Assembly (NCBI GenBank): GCA_020882975.1
Contig: JAHRFD010000039.1
Span: forward strand, 1-40,108
Direction: 5' to 3'
Source of the DNA: Microcoleus sp. EPA2
Lineage (GTDB): Bacteria; Cyanobacteriota; Cyanobacteriia; Cyanobacteriales; Microcoleaceae
DNA: 40,108 bases
Part shown: positions 7,119 through 15,058 of the stretch, piece after piece
Numbering within the stretch: position 1 is the stretch's first letter
Layout of the letters: every line of letters begins with the position of its first letter
Made by a program: the position numbers and the translations under genes
Notes under the pieces: generated by a model
Told to the model about the DNA's origin: nothing
Database searches by the model: none
The model's input: only the letters and a program-made list of their open reading frames with translations

Positions 7119-8915
7119 GTGAAACCAGTTTCAGACAAGCATTGGACAGCCACTGTGAACACCAAAGAGCCAAATAAAAAACCTACAGGCGCACGGAATC
7201 TTCAGCGTCTTTTGTCCGATCGCTCCCTGCTGGTGGGACTAGGTTGCCTTGCCAGTCTGGGACTACTCAGCAAAGGCATAGTGTGGGCACAAACGGAAAC
7301 TCCAACAGTAGAACAGACAGCCCCAGGTGCTGCGGACCTGCAACCATTATTTGAAGCCCCTCTCCCGGTAGAACCTGCTCCCATGGCAGAAAGCGAGCCA
7401 ACCCCAGAGGTAGCGGGGGAGCCTAGCTACCAAGAACCAGCTCCCGAACCGGAATACGCGACGGAACCGCCCGCGGAAGCCGCCCCTGAGACCTCAGAAT
7501 ATTATCTGCCCGAACCCGCACTGATACCCCTGCCGGAACCCACAGCCCAGTCGCCGGAACCTCCTTTTGAAGCGCCCGTGAACCCCGCCAACGCTTACAA
7601 CGACCAGACAGACTACAGCGCCGGGGCGACCAACAGCTACGAAGCGCCGACAAACATAGAATTTTCAGCTCGATCGACCGAATGTCCCGGTGGTGAGAGT
7701 GCCTGCGCCCCTGCTGCGATTTCCGAGCCTGTCACGGCCGATGCTGGAGAAGGCAACTACAACCCTCAAACTCCGATCGCCCCTGACTCCTATATTGCTA
7801 CTCCTCCCTCTGGAAATGTTCCCAGAAATGTTCCAGGGAATGTTCCGGCGCCAGTTCCAGACAGTGTGGCCGGCAATGCTGGTGGCAATGTTAGCGACAC
7901 CCTGGGTCAAGCCGTCGAAAAAATCGGCAGTCAGTTGTGGGGCGCGGGAACCAGACAGCCAAAATCAGTGAACGGAGACGCCGCTTACTCAGCTAATCCA
8001 GGCTACTCAGCTAATCCAGGCTACTCAGCTAATCCAGGCTACTCATCGGAGGCTGGATATTATGCTAACGCTGCATATTCGGGAAATAGCGGCGGAGGCA
8101 ACTCAGATCCTGGAGCGAGTATGGGACTAGGCCCGATTGAAGTCGGCCCGATTAGTGTCAGCAGCGGTAGCAATACAGGCTTTGCTTATTACAATCTCAC
8201 GCCACGTCCCGCTGGTAAGGCAGGAAATGGCAACACCAGTCTGCTGTTTCCACTATCTATTGCTGCGGCAATTACTTCGCCATTTGGGTGGCGGACTCAT
8301 CCAGTTATGGGCTATGGCCGCTTTCACACCGGGACTGACTTGGGAGCGGAGTTGGGAACGCCGGTCCTGGCTGCTTATGCGGGTCAAGTGGCGATCGCCG
8401 ATTGGCTAGGCGGTTATGGTTTGACGGTGGTGCTCAATCACAGTAAACAGTCTCAGGAAACTCTCTACGGACACCTTTCTGAACTGTTTGTGAAGCCCGG
8501 AGAGTGGGTGAAACAGGGAGAAACCATCGGCCGGGTTGGTAGTACAGGAATGTCCACTGGCCCTCACCTCCACTTCGAGATCCGGCAAATGACGGATCGG
8601 GGTTGGGTGGCGATCGACCCTGGTTCTCAACTAGAATTCGCCCTAGCTAAAATGATCGGCACTTTGGAAACAGCTAAATTACCACCAGAAATGCCGGAAA
8701 TTTTACCAGCAAAAAATCTCAAAGGGTTCAAAGATTTGGAAAACGATCTGCCCCAACTGCCACCTCTGCCAGTGGGCATGGACATCGAAGTTCACAATCT
8801 CCAGCCACCATTTCCTGAATTAGTAAAAGCGGAGGTTGCTCAACTGAAAGAGCAGCAAGTTTCGCAACCGAAAACTCAGAAAACTCAGAAAACTCAGCAG
8901 CAAGCTAGCAAGTAA
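7119..8915 (+). CDS. M23 family metallopeptidase (LytM domain), envelope-associated
   Basis: A cell-wall endopeptidase of about 598 residues. A cytoplasmic lead is followed by one hydrophobic segment (SLLVGLGCLASLGLLSKGIVWAQ), a signal anchor or signal peptide with a possible AQ-T cut. About 300 residues of Pro/Glu/Ala/Asn-rich linker follow, including an 18-bp tandem repeat at about 7985-8050 coding YSANPG three times. The LytM domain (about 375-495) has PFGWRTHPVMGYGRFHTGTD with the first zinc His and Asp, then GHLSELFVKPGEWVKQGE and GPHLHFEIR with the HxH pair, so it looks active. The GTG at 7119 is preferred over a TTG at 7104 because GGGA lies 9 bases before it; neither site is strong. 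The alpha/beta hydrolase starts 8 bp after the stop, so they form a two-gene operon. Confidence 0.9.
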   Translation: MKPVSDKHWTATVNTKEPNKKPTGARNLQRLLSDRSLLVGLGCLASLGLLSKGIVWAQTETPTVEQTAPGAADLQPLFEAPLPVEPAPMAESEPTPEVAGEPSYQEPAPEPEYATEPPAEAAPETSEYYLPEPALIPLPEPTAQSPEPPFEAPVNPANAYNDQTDYSAGATNSYEAPTNIEFSARSTECPGGESACAPAAISEPVTADAGEGNYNPQTPIAPDSYIATPPSGNVPRNVPGNVPAPVPDSVAGNAGGNVSDTLGQAVEKIGSQLWGAGTRQPKSVNGDAAYSANPGYSANPGYSANPGYSSEAGYYANAAYSGNSGGGNSDPGASMGLGPIEVGPISVSSGSNTGFAYYNLTPRPAGKAGNGNTSLLFPLSIAAAITSPFGWRTHPVMGYGRFHTGTDLGAELGTPVLAAYAGQVAIADWLGGYGLTVVLNHSKQSQETLYGHLSELFVKPGEWVKQGETIGRVGSTGMSTGPHLHFEIRQMTDRGWVAIDPGSQLEFALAKMIGTLETAKLPPEMPEILPAKNLKGFKDLENDLPQLPPLPVGMDIEVHNLQPPFPELVKAEVAQLKEQQVSQPKTQKTQKTQQQASK

Positions 8916-8923
8916 AAATTCGG

Positions 8924-9772
8924 ATGGGCTTCTCGGAGACATATAGATTGACACCTCAAAAACTTAGTGTTTCTGTCAAAGGAACAGGATTTCCGATCCT
9001 ATGTTTGCACGGTCATCCTGGCTCAGGCTCTTGTATGTCAGTGTTTACCGAACACTTATCTGAGCGATTCCAAACCATCGCCCCAGACTTGCGGGGATAC
9101 GGCAACAGTCGCACTTTTAGTCCCTTTGACATGACCGATCATCTCCTCGATTTAGAAGCGCTTTTAGACCGATTTGGGATCGATCGCTGTTTGGTACTCG
9201 GATGGTCTTTAGGGGGGATTTTAGCCCTGGAATTAGCGATGAAATATCCGCAGCGAGTCACGGGTTTGATTATACTTGCATCCGCTGCCAAACCCAGAGG
9301 CAGTCACCCTCCTATATCTTGGCAAGATAACTTTTATACGGGTGTAGCGGGAATCATCAATTGGGTGATACCGGGCTGGCAATGGAATATTGATACTTTT
9401 GGTAGGCGATCGCTCTTTCGCTACTTAATACAACAGCATACAAGCACTCCCTATCGCTATTTAGCCAGCGCAGGTACTCCCGCCTATCTCCAGACTTCCC
9501 CCACGGCTACCAAAGCCTTAAATAGGGCTCTGAGGGCTGGATATAACCGACTACTCAACCTCGGCGATATTCAATGCCCTTGCTTAGTCATGGCTGGAGA
9601 GGGCGATCGGCACATCACCTCCGCATCCAGTTTAGAAACAGCCCAACACCTCCAGGAATGTCAGTGGCAGTGCTATCCAAATACAGCCCACTTATTCCCC
9701 TGGGAAATTCCCGATCGGGTACTTGCAGATATCGATCGCTGGATAGAAAACTTCCCTCAGACAGTTAAGTAG
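8924..9772 (+). CDS. Alpha/beta fold hydrolase
   Basis: A 282-residue soluble alpha/beta hydrolase. The oxyanion-hole motif is HGHPGSGS (about residues 33-40). The nucleophile elbow is GWSLGG with Ser95. The acid is Asp228 in GEGDRHIT and the base is His256 in NTAHLFPWE, so the triad is complete and in the normal order. A cap region lies between about residues 125 and 200. Length and motifs fit esterases, haloperoxidase-like hydrolases and similar enzymes, and the substrate cannot be given. It begins 8 bp after the M23 peptidase gene and is probably co-translated with it. The stop codon lies inside the first unit of a heptamer array. Confidence 0.85.
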   Translation: MGFSETYRLTPQKLSVSVKGTGFPILCLHGHPGSGSCMSVFTEHLSERFQTIAPDLRGYGNSRTFSPFDMTDHLLDLEALLDRFGIDRCLVLGWSLGGILALELAMKYPQRVTGLIILASAAKPRGSHPPISWQDNFYTGVAGIINWVIPGWQWNIDTFGRRSLFRYLIQQHTSTPYRYLASAGTPAYLQTSPTATKALNRALRAGYNRLLNLGDIQCPCLVMAGEGDRHITSASSLETAQHLQECQWQCYPNTAHLFPWEIPDRVLADIDRWIENFPQTVK

Positions 9773-9824
9773 AAGGAAGAAGGAAGAAGGAAGAAGGAAG
9801 AAGGAAGAAGGAAGAAGGAAGAAG
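9771..9824. repeat. Heptamer tandem array (AGAAGGA)n
   Basis: Nearly eight perfect copies of AGAAGGA, the first overlapping the TAG stop of the alpha/beta hydrolase gene. It belongs to the short tandemly repeated sequences (STRR) known from filamentous cyanobacteria. A copy of the same unit occurs on the other strand next to the rne stop codon. Confidence 0.9.
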
Positions 9825-9996
9825 TAACCCCCCCATCTCCAGGGCTGTAACATTGCTAAGAAAAACAAGGGTATTGGTAATAGGTAATTGGTAATCTGAG
9901 TTCAGCTTAGCGGCCAGCTAGGAATTGTGTCCCATTACCCGCTCACCATTCCCCGTTACCCATTACCTATTAGCCACCAGCAATTTGAGGTCAAAA

Positions 9997-10028
9997 AGTC
10001 AATAGTTTTGAAGACAAAACTATTGACT
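9997..10028. terminator. Hairpin between convergent genes
   Basis: AGTCAATAGTTTT (9997-10009) and AAAACTATTGACT (10016-10028) form a perfect 13-bp stem with a 6-base loop. Each strand ends its stem with A-rich and T-rich bases, so it could work in both directions, for the alpha/beta hydrolase gene on one side and the DUF1816 gene (stop at 10039) on the other. A weaker inverted repeat of TAATAGGTAA/TTACCTATTA units occupies 9868-9971. Confidence 0.55.
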
Positions 10029-10038
10029 CCCCTTGCTG

Positions 10039-10317
10039 CTACTGACTGCTAAAAACCGGGAACATCCCTGGATCACCAAGCTTTCCCAAGTCATCTGCTA
10101 CTGTCAAATTCACAGGTTTGCAACGTTGAATCGAAACACTAATACCTTGAGCCTCTTCATTTTCTATGTCTTCTACATATCCTGTTTGTGCAGCTTGGGC
10201 CTCTTTAGCGGTCATAAACGGGCCAAAATAATAAATGCACCGTGGCGATGCAGTTTTAACTTCCACCCACCAAGCTAAACCGAAGAAGTTGAGTAAGCTA
10301 ATCAAGAGTTCTTTCAT
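10039..10317 (-). CDS. DUF1816 domain-containing protein
   Basis: A 92-residue protein of the DUF1816 family, found almost only in cyanobacteria. The family block is complete: LLNFFGLAWWVEVKTASPRC, then YYFGPFMTAKEAQAAQTGYVEDIENEEAQGI and a short strand with ISVSIQRCKP. The layout (short N-terminal helix, WWVE strand, CxYYFGPF strand, helix, GYVEDLxxEGA) is constant in the family. Some reports link DUF1816 to phycobilisome linker-like proteins, but no function is established and none is claimed here. The ATG at 10317 lacks a good Shine-Dalgarno sequence. A likely promoter is at 10392-10420. Confidence 0.85.
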   Translation of the reverse strand: MKELLISLLNFFGLAWWVEVKTASPRCIYYFGPFMTAKEAQAAQTGYVEDIENEEAQGISVSIQRCKPVNLTVADDLGKLGDPGMFPVFSSQ

Positions 10318-10391
10318 GGGGATTTCTAATGTATTTTACTTTTTGTCCAGAGTGCTGCCTGCAAGGCTGATGCCTTAGTTATTTACACTTT

Positions 10392-10420
10392 GTTATAATA
10401 GTTATAAGCTTTATAGACAA
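10392..10420 (-). promoter_or_regulatory. Putative sigma-70 type promoter for DUF1816 gene
   Basis: On the minus strand TTGTCT (10415-10420) and TATAAC (10392-10397) are 17 bases apart, a good match to the vegetative consensus. The site lies 75 bp before the ATG of the DUF1816 gene. Confidence 0.4.
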
Positions 10421-10449
10421 ATATATACACCTGTCTAGCAAGCTCCTTT

Positions 10450-10467
10450 GTAAGGATTAATCCTTAC
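10450..10467. promoter_or_regulatory. Perfect 18-bp palindrome
   Basis: GTAAGGATTAATCCTTAC is a perfect palindrome, 30 bp upstream of the -35 hexamer of the proposed promoter. CTCC and GGAG flank it almost symmetrically. The place and the two-fold symmetry fit a binding site for a dimeric transcription factor. Confidence 0.4.
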
Positions 10468-10751
10468 CGGAGGTACTACTACCCCCTTCTCTCCCCTCTA
10501 CAGCCGGCTAAGGCTATATAGTTTGGGGTTCCCTGACATGGTTTTTGGATGGAATTGTAGTTGAGATATCCTCTCCTGTCAATTGTTTTTTTACGGATGA
10601 TATAATTGGCGTAGTTGAAAAAAAATTATATAGCCTCTCTCAGTTAGGTTAGGTACACATGGTAATGAGTGATGCCTATTCTAATATGAAGGAAATTTTC
10701 TAATCAGGTGTGGCATTTTTTTAAATTACCTAAAATGGGAAACTTGGGGGT

Positions 10752-10779
10752 CGATCGCCCCGGCTTTAAGGGGCGATCG
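10752..10779 (-). terminator. Hairpin after rlmB
   Basis: CGATCGCCCC (10752-10761) and GGGGCGATCG (10770-10779) form a perfect 10-bp stem with an 8-base loop, seven bases after the rlmB stop codon. There is no clear U-run on the minus strand, so it is either a weak terminator or a 3' stabilising structure. Confidence 0.5.
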
Positions 10780-10785
10780 GACTAA

Positions 10786-12198
10786 CTACTTCGACGAGCT
10801 GTGTACATGAAACTTCTTGGGTCCGCGCTGGCGGTAAATTTCATATAAAGCCATGCCCGTGGCTACGGAAACATTCAGGCTAGGTGTATTCCCCCTTAAT
10901 GGAATTGAAACTAATCCATCACAGGCGCGCTGTATCAAAAGGCTCAAACCGTCAGCTTCACCCCCTACAACTAAAACCGTGGGCCCGGAAAAATTCACTG
11001 TCTCTACCGATTGACTGGCTGTAGCGGCAGTGCCGTAAATCCAAAATCCAGCCTCTTTCAATTCTTCCAAAGCCCGACTGAGATTGACAACCCTCGCTAC
11101 GGGTAAATTTTCTAAGGCCCCGGCTGCTACTTTTCTAACGGCGGAGGTAATCCCCACCGCGCGCCGCTGGGGTATCACTACGCCCTGAGTGCCCAATGCT
11201 TCTGCTGTACGAATAATTGCCCCTAAATTGTGGGGATCGTTGAGTCCTTCTGCTACCACAATTACGGGATGTTCCACAGCAGATTTAGCCTTGGCGATTA
11301 GTTCGCTCAAATCCAGGTATTCGTGGGCTGATATTTGAGCTGCTACACCTTGATGGTTGGCTTTGCGCGTGATGTAGTCCAGTCGCAAATCGTCCACTTC
11401 GTCGATGATGCTACCGTTGGACTTGGCTTCGGTTAGCAAGCTGTGAAAGCGGGGATCGTAGCGCAGATGTGGCACAACCCAGATCCGGTTGAGCACTTGG
11501 TTGGCTTCGAGGGCCGCCTGCACAGCATGGCGACCGTAAATCATGTCTGTGTCTGCTTCTGGTTGTACTACGGTGTTGCTGCCAAGCTCAACCGCCCCAC
11601 TGTCCCTGTTTTTGTAATAATTGCCACGGGATTCCTGGGGGCTGTTGTCTCTGTTTTTGTAATAATTGCCACGGGATTCCTGGGGGCTGTGGTCTCTGTC
11701 TTTGAAACGGTTGCCACGAAATTCCTGGGGGCTGTGGTCTCTGTCTCTGAAACTGTCGCGGGGTTCCTGGGGGCTGTGGTCTCTGTCTCTGAAACGATTA
11801 CCACGAAATTCTTGGGGGCTGCTGTCTCTGTCTCTGTCTCTGTCTCTGAAACGATTACCACGAAATTCTTGGGGGCTGCTGTCTCTGTCTCTGTCTCTGA
11901 AACGATTGCCACTAAATTCCTGGGGGCTACTGTCTCTGTCTCGGAAATGATTATTTTTTCGGAGTTCGGGTTTGTCCTCGGAGTTTAAATTGCGTTTATA
12001 AACGGAGCGCACGGGCATTTCTTGTGGTTGTGGGGTAAAGCTCGATCGCTTTTGAGGTGCTCCTACAGACCGTGTGTCTGGGCGGGGTTTACGTTCAAAA
12101 CGGGGTGATGGTGACGAATCTTCGCCGCGGCCTTCACTGTTGAATGGTCTGCTGTCGCGCTTGGACCCTTGGGGGTTTGGTCTAGTAAATTTTCTCAT
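10786..12198 (-). CDS. rlmB: 23S rRNA (guanosine-2'-O-)-methyltransferase RlmB, with long repetitive N-terminus
   Basis: A SpoU/TrmH-family SPOUT enzyme that 2'-O-methylates a guanosine of 23S rRNA (G2251 in E. coli numbering). The catalytic part (about residues 215-465) has the substrate-binding domain (IYGRHAVQAALEANQ) and the three SPOUT motifs: NDPHNLGAIIRTAEA, VLVVGGEADGLS and SLNVSVATGMALYEIYRQR, giving the trefoil knot. The first ~200 residues are disordered and basic/acidic, with about eight degenerate 15-residue units of the type RDRDxSPQExRGNRF. Such a tail could bind RNA, like RGG/RD regions. The ATG at 12198 (MRKFTRPNPQG) is the first ATG; a TTG 14 codons upstream is less likely. 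mrnC lies 249 bp upstream on the same strand, an association seen in other bacteria as well. Confidence 0.9.
   Translation of the reverse strand: MRKFTRPNPQGSKRDSRPFNSEGRGEDSSPSPRFERKPRPDTRSVGAPQKRSSFTPQPQEMPVRSVYKRNLNSEDKPELRKNNHFRDRDSSPQEFSGNRFRDRDRDSSPQEFRGNRFRDRDRDRDSSPQEFRGNRFRDRDHSPQEPRDSFRDRDHSPQEFRGNRFKDRDHSPQESRGNYYKNRDNSPQESRGNYYKNRDSGAVELGSNTVVQPEADTDMIYGRHAVQAALEANQVLNRIWVVPHLRYDPRFHSLLTEAKSNGSIIDEVDDLRLDYITRKANHQGVAAQISAHEYLDLSELIAKAKSAVEHPVIVVAEGLNDPHNLGAIIRTAEALGTQGVVIPQRRAVGITSAVRKVAAGALENLPVARVVNLSRALEELKEAGFWIYGTAATASQSVETVNFSGPTVLVVGGEADGLSLLIQRACDGLVSIPLRGNTPSLNVSVATGMALYEIYRQRGPKKFHVHSSSK
11590..11945 (-). repeat. In-frame 45-bp tandem repeats in rlmB
   Basis: About eight degenerate 45-bp units encode (R/K)DRDxSPQExRGNxF/Y. 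Inside them GTCTCT hexamers (Arg-Asp) are repeated two to four times, giving units of 45, 51 and 57 bp. All changes in length are multiples of three, so the frame is kept. The pattern indicates slippage-driven expansion. Confidence 0.85.
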
Positions 12199-12447
12199 TT
12201 GTTTTTTGTGGCTGTAAAACTGGTTTGGGCTTAATGCCAAGGATTTTTGGATTTTTTGATTGACTGATATATCTCGGACTTTTGAGATTTTAGATGGGTT
12301 CTGATTTGAGGATCTTGCTGTTTTTAGTTGCTAATTCATTACTCATAAATCCTCTTTACCTTAGAAGGATTTTTGCAATTTTCGGTAGGCGACGGCAGGC
12401 TTTTTAAGTAATAACTCGCTACTTTTAATTTCTAATCGCTAAAACCG

Positions 12448-12894
12448 TTAACTTTCAATTTCTAAAAGTGCCATAAGTATGGTCAATCTTTCGGGATCGG
12501 TGAGGTATAAGTATCCCACCAAGGTTTCTAAGCTGCTGGCTTGTTGGTAAATCTCTGGATCTGCCCGTTGGGAACGGCTCGCAGCAGCATTGCGACCGCG
12601 CTTGACAATTGCTAATTCTGTGCTGTTCAAATAAGGAGCGATCGATCGCAAATGACGCGCTTGAGTTTCAGCTCGTACTTGTCCCACCACCAATTTGTGA
12701 TAAGTTTGCATTTTTTTTGGCGGAGCTAAGTACAAAGTCCGAACGTATAGTTCGTATACTGCATCTCCCAAGTAAGCCCAAGCTGCTGGCGAAAGTCTTT
12801 CTATTACTGCTGATGTCACCATCCCAGGATGTAATTGATTGAGACTGATATCACTAAAACTCAGCTTTTGTCCATTATCTGCGATCGGCGACAT
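12448..12894 (-). CDS. mrnC: Mini-ribonuclease 3
   Basis: A 148-residue RNase III-like nuclease that lacks the double-stranded RNA-binding domain and matures the ends of 23S rRNA. The RNase III signature is present as AYLGDAVYELYVR, with the metal-binding Asp in GDAVYE, and the second acidic patch as LETLVGYLYLTD. The block KRGRNAAASRSQR is diagnostic for Mini-III. Cyanobacteria such as Anabaena and Synechocystis commonly carry these genes alongside full-length RNase III. The ATG at 12894 is used. It precedes rlmB on the same strand, so two 23S rRNA-maturation functions are neighbours. Confidence 0.92.
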   Translation of the reverse strand: MSPIADNGQKLSFSDISLNQLHPGMVTSAVIERLSPAAWAYLGDAVYELYVRTLYLAPPKKMQTYHKLVVGQVRAETQARHLRSIAPYLNSTELAIVKRGRNAAASRSQRADPEIYQQASSLETLVGYLYLTDPERLTILMALLEIES

Positions 12895-13072
12895 ACTTTT
12901 TTAATCAAACTTCCGCACAGTTTTTTTCTCGTCACTTATTAATCTGGTCTCACAAGGCTCGTTTTAACTTGATACTTCCCTAAGCTTTATTGTTGAACAT
13001 AGGTTGTAATATCATACCATTTTTTCTGGTATTTACCACAGATTCTTTGTCTCCTGACAAACATAAGAATTT

Positions 13073-13099
13073 GCTATCCAGTTGTCAGAACCGGATAGC
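13073..13099 (-). terminator. Hairpin after STAS gene
   Basis: GCTATCC (13073-13079) and GGATAGC (13093-13099) form a 7-bp stem with a 13-base loop, 22 bp beyond the stop of the STAS gene, followed on the minus strand by AAATTCTT. A second small stem, ATACCA/TGGTAT, lies near 13015-13032. Likely the 3' end of the STAS transcript. Confidence 0.35.
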
Positions 13100-13121
13100 T
13101 AATCTCATCCCAAATTATTCG

Positions 13122-13490
13122 TCAAGCATCCTTGACGTTTTTTATGGCATCATCCACATTCGGCTGCAAAGACAAAAATTTCTCTAAGCGAACCAGTTTA
13201 ACGGTCTGAGTTACGCGGGGATTGGAAACAATTTGCAATGTCCCGTCAAAACTTTGGGCTTTCTTGACAAGTTGCACAAGGGCTCCCAAGCCTGAACTAT
13301 CCACAAAGTCAATTTTAGACAAGTCTAAAATTACGTGTTTTGGACCATCCTCAATACACTTGGTCAGTACCTTCCGAAAAGTAGCCTCGGAAAAAGCGTC
13401 CAGTAGGCCAATCAGGCGAAATAGCTGATAGTTATTCCCGACTTCGCGAGTGCCTCTGAGGCTAACGGTCAGGTTCAATTGCTCAGAAAT
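13122..13490 (-). CDS. STAS-domain protein (anti-sigma factor antagonist type)
   Basis: A single STAS domain of about 120 residues, of the SpoIIAA/RsbV type, which in partner-switching systems binds an anti-sigma or switch kinase when dephosphorylated. The fold is recognisable: NLTVSLRGT and NYQLFRLIGLLDAFSEATF, then the phosphorylation loop DFVDSSGLGALVQLV with its conserved Ser, and LQIVSNPRVTQTVKLVRLEKF. No switch kinase or PP2C phosphatase gene is adjacent, so the partner is elsewhere. The start is unusual: the only in-frame ATG/GTG/TTG is a TTG at 13476-13478, 17 bases from a perfect AGGAGG, while an in-frame ATT at 13488-13490 stands 5 bases after it. A TAG at 13500-13502 blocks any longer form. 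ATT is taken here; the TTG start would shorten the protein by 4 residues. Confidence 0.88.
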   Translation of the reverse strand: MSEQLNLTVSLRGTREVGNNYQLFRLIGLLDAFSEATFRKVLTKCIEDGPKHVILDLSKIDFVDSSGLGALVQLVKKAQSFDGTLQIVSNPRVTQTVKLVRLEKFLSLQPNVDDAIKNVKDA

Positions 13491-13495
13491 GACAC

Positions 13496-13501
13496 CCTCC
13501 T
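13496..13501 (-). promoter_or_regulatory. Strong Shine-Dalgarno site before an ATT codon
   Basis: AGGAGG on the minus strand, 5 bases before the ATT at 13488-13490 and 17 bases before the TTG at 13476-13478. A perfect site is rare among the genes of this window, and its distance suits the ATT, which is why the STAS start is placed there. Confidence 0.55.
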
Positions 13502-13564
13502 AGCTAGATATTGCTTAAAGTCGAGGTTTCATTGTAGGAGTTTTTTGGTCTTTTGTCTACTGTT

Positions 13565-13662
13565 TAGTCATTAGTCATTGGTCATTGGTCATTAGTTATT
13601 GGTTATTGGTTAGCTGACTGTTGACTGTTGACTGTTGACCAATGACCGCTGACTACTGACTA
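13565..13662. repeat. Heptamer tandem array next to carA stop
   Basis: Fourteen consecutive 7-base units in strict phase, moving from TAGTCAT and TGGTCAT through TAGTTAT/TGGTTAT to CTGACTG, TTGACTG and CTGACTA. The last unit includes the TAG stop codon of carA (13660-13662). It is an STRR array in which neighbouring units differ by one or two bases, so it evolved by duplication and drift. Confidence 0.85.
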
Positions 13663-14814
13663 CTTAACGGCTACTTTCTGATTTTCTCGCATGGACTGGA
13701 CGAATCGATCGAACAAATAGTCGGCATCATGGGGACCCGGACTGGCTTCGGGGTGGTACTGAACTGAGAACAGTGGCAGGGTTTTGTGCTTCAATCCTGC
13801 TACGGTGCGATCGTTCAAGTTGAGGTGAGTAATTTCTACTTCGGGAACTAACGACTCAGGGTCGATGGCAAAACCGTGATTTTGGCTAGTAATTTCTACT
13901 TGCTGGGTTAAACCCGCCGGGTGATTCAATCCCCGGTGCCCAAACTTGAGTTTAAAAGTTTCGGCACCCAAGGAAAGTCCTAAAATCTGGTGTCCCATGC
14001 AGATGCCGAACACAGGTTTGTCCGACTTTAACAAAGCCTTCGCCGTCTCGATTCCTTCCGTTACCGCCGAAGGGTCTCCAGGGCCATTGGACAGAAAAAT
14101 GCCGTCTGGGTTGTACTTGAGGATTTCCTCTGGGCTGGTGTTTGCGGGGACAACAATTACTCGACAGCCATAACTGGCCAAACGCCGTAGAATATTGCGT
14201 TTGATGCCAAAATCCAGGGCCACCACCGTCCACATTTCACCACTGGCCGGTTTGACTGTCGGACTAAATTCCCAAACCGATGCTGTGGCTTCAGACCACT
14301 CATACACCTCGCGGGTAGTCACTTCCCGAACCAGATTGAGCCCGTCCATGGTGGGGGCGTCTTGGACTTGCTCCAAGAGCTCGGCAGGGTCGAGAATTGA
14401 GGTAGAAATACCACCGTTGACTGCTCCTACGGTGCGAATTTTGCGAGTCAGGGCGCGGGTGTCGATGCCGTAAATTCCTGGGATATTGTAATGTTTGAGG
14501 TAGTCTGGGAGAGATTGGGACGATCGCCAGTTGCTAGGGCGAGTGCATATATTACGAGCGATGGCTGCTCGAATATGGGGGTGGGAAGACTCTTCATCTT
14601 CGAGATTTACCCCGGTATTCCCCAATTCTGGATAAGTAAAAGTTACGATTTGTCCCGAATAACTAGGGTCTGTCAAGACTTCTTGATAGCCCGTCATCCC
14701 TGTATTGAATACTACTTCGCCGACGACTGTGCCGTGAGCGCCAAAGGACCAGCCGCGGTAAGCAGTACCATCAGCGAGGACTAGGAGAGCGGGTTGTGCA
14801 GTTGAAAGTGACAT
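13660..14814 (-). CDS. carA: Carbamoyl-phosphate synthase small (glutaminase) subunit
   Basis: The 384-residue glutamine amidotransferase subunit that hands ammonia to CarB for carbamoyl phosphate, used in arginine and pyrimidine synthesis. The N-terminal CarA domain (ALLVLADGTAYRGWSFGA, GEVVFNTGMTGYQEVLTDPS) is followed by a class I amidotransferase domain with the nucleophile Cys272 in FGICMGHQILGLSLGA and the His/Glu of VQYHPEASPGP. The oxyanion loop SNGPGDPSA is present. carB is not next to it, as is common in cyanobacteria. The ATG at 14814 is used. The stop codon lies within a heptamer array. Confidence 0.96.
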   Translation of the reverse strand: MSLSTAQPALLVLADGTAYRGWSFGAHGTVVGEVVFNTGMTGYQEVLTDPSYSGQIVTFTYPELGNTGVNLEDEESSHPHIRAAIARNICTRPSNWRSSQSLPDYLKHYNIPGIYGIDTRALTRKIRTVGAVNGGISTSILDPAELLEQVQDAPTMDGLNLVREVTTREVYEWSEATASVWEFSPTVKPASGEMWTVVALDFGIKRNILRRLASYGCRVIVVPANTSPEEILKYNPDGIFLSNGPGDPSAVTEGIETAKALLKSDKPVFGICMGHQILGLSLGAETFKLKFGHRGLNHPAGLTQQVEITSQNHGFAIDPESLVPEVEITHLNLNDRTVAGLKHKTLPLFSVQYHPEASPGPHDADYLFDRFVQSMRENQKVAVK

Positions 14815-15058
14815 GGCATCCTTAATTACTGTCGTCTGGTTTCATTCTTATCACTGCCGGGGATTTGATGCTAGCCGGCAAAATACAAATATTATGTCAA
14901 ATTTCTGCTATACAACTTTCTGTCTGGGAAAGCAACCAGCCTCTATCTCGTCGATCGAACTTTTGTAATACTGATGAGGCGAGGCGATCGCAACGGCGAA
15001 ATCTATACCACTTGGCAGTTGTCGCTGTTAGGATCGAGCTACAGCATTTCCATAAATT

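Larger units (their letters stand above)
10318..10785. other. Intergenic region upstream of DUF1816 gene
   Basis: 468 bp without a convincing gene. It contains a promoter-like pair (10392-10420), an 18-bp perfect palindrome (10450-10467), a pyrimidine-rich tract (10481-10500), paired ATATAATT/AATTATAT segments around an A-run near 10599-10635, and a CGATCG-rich hairpin (10752-10779) just after the rlmB stop. A structured leader RNA for the DUF1816 gene is possible but not shown. Confidence 0.5.

Noticed and set aside
7423..7653. Minus-strand and alternative-frame ORFs across the M23 peptidase linker
   Set aside because: The high-GC proline/alanine-rich linker lacks stops in other frames. Only the frame leading into the LytM domain has family motifs.
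11443..11988. Plus-strand repetitive frames opposite rlmB
   Set aside because: They are antisense shadows of the in-frame tandem repeats in rlmB, which has a clear catalytic domain in its own frame.
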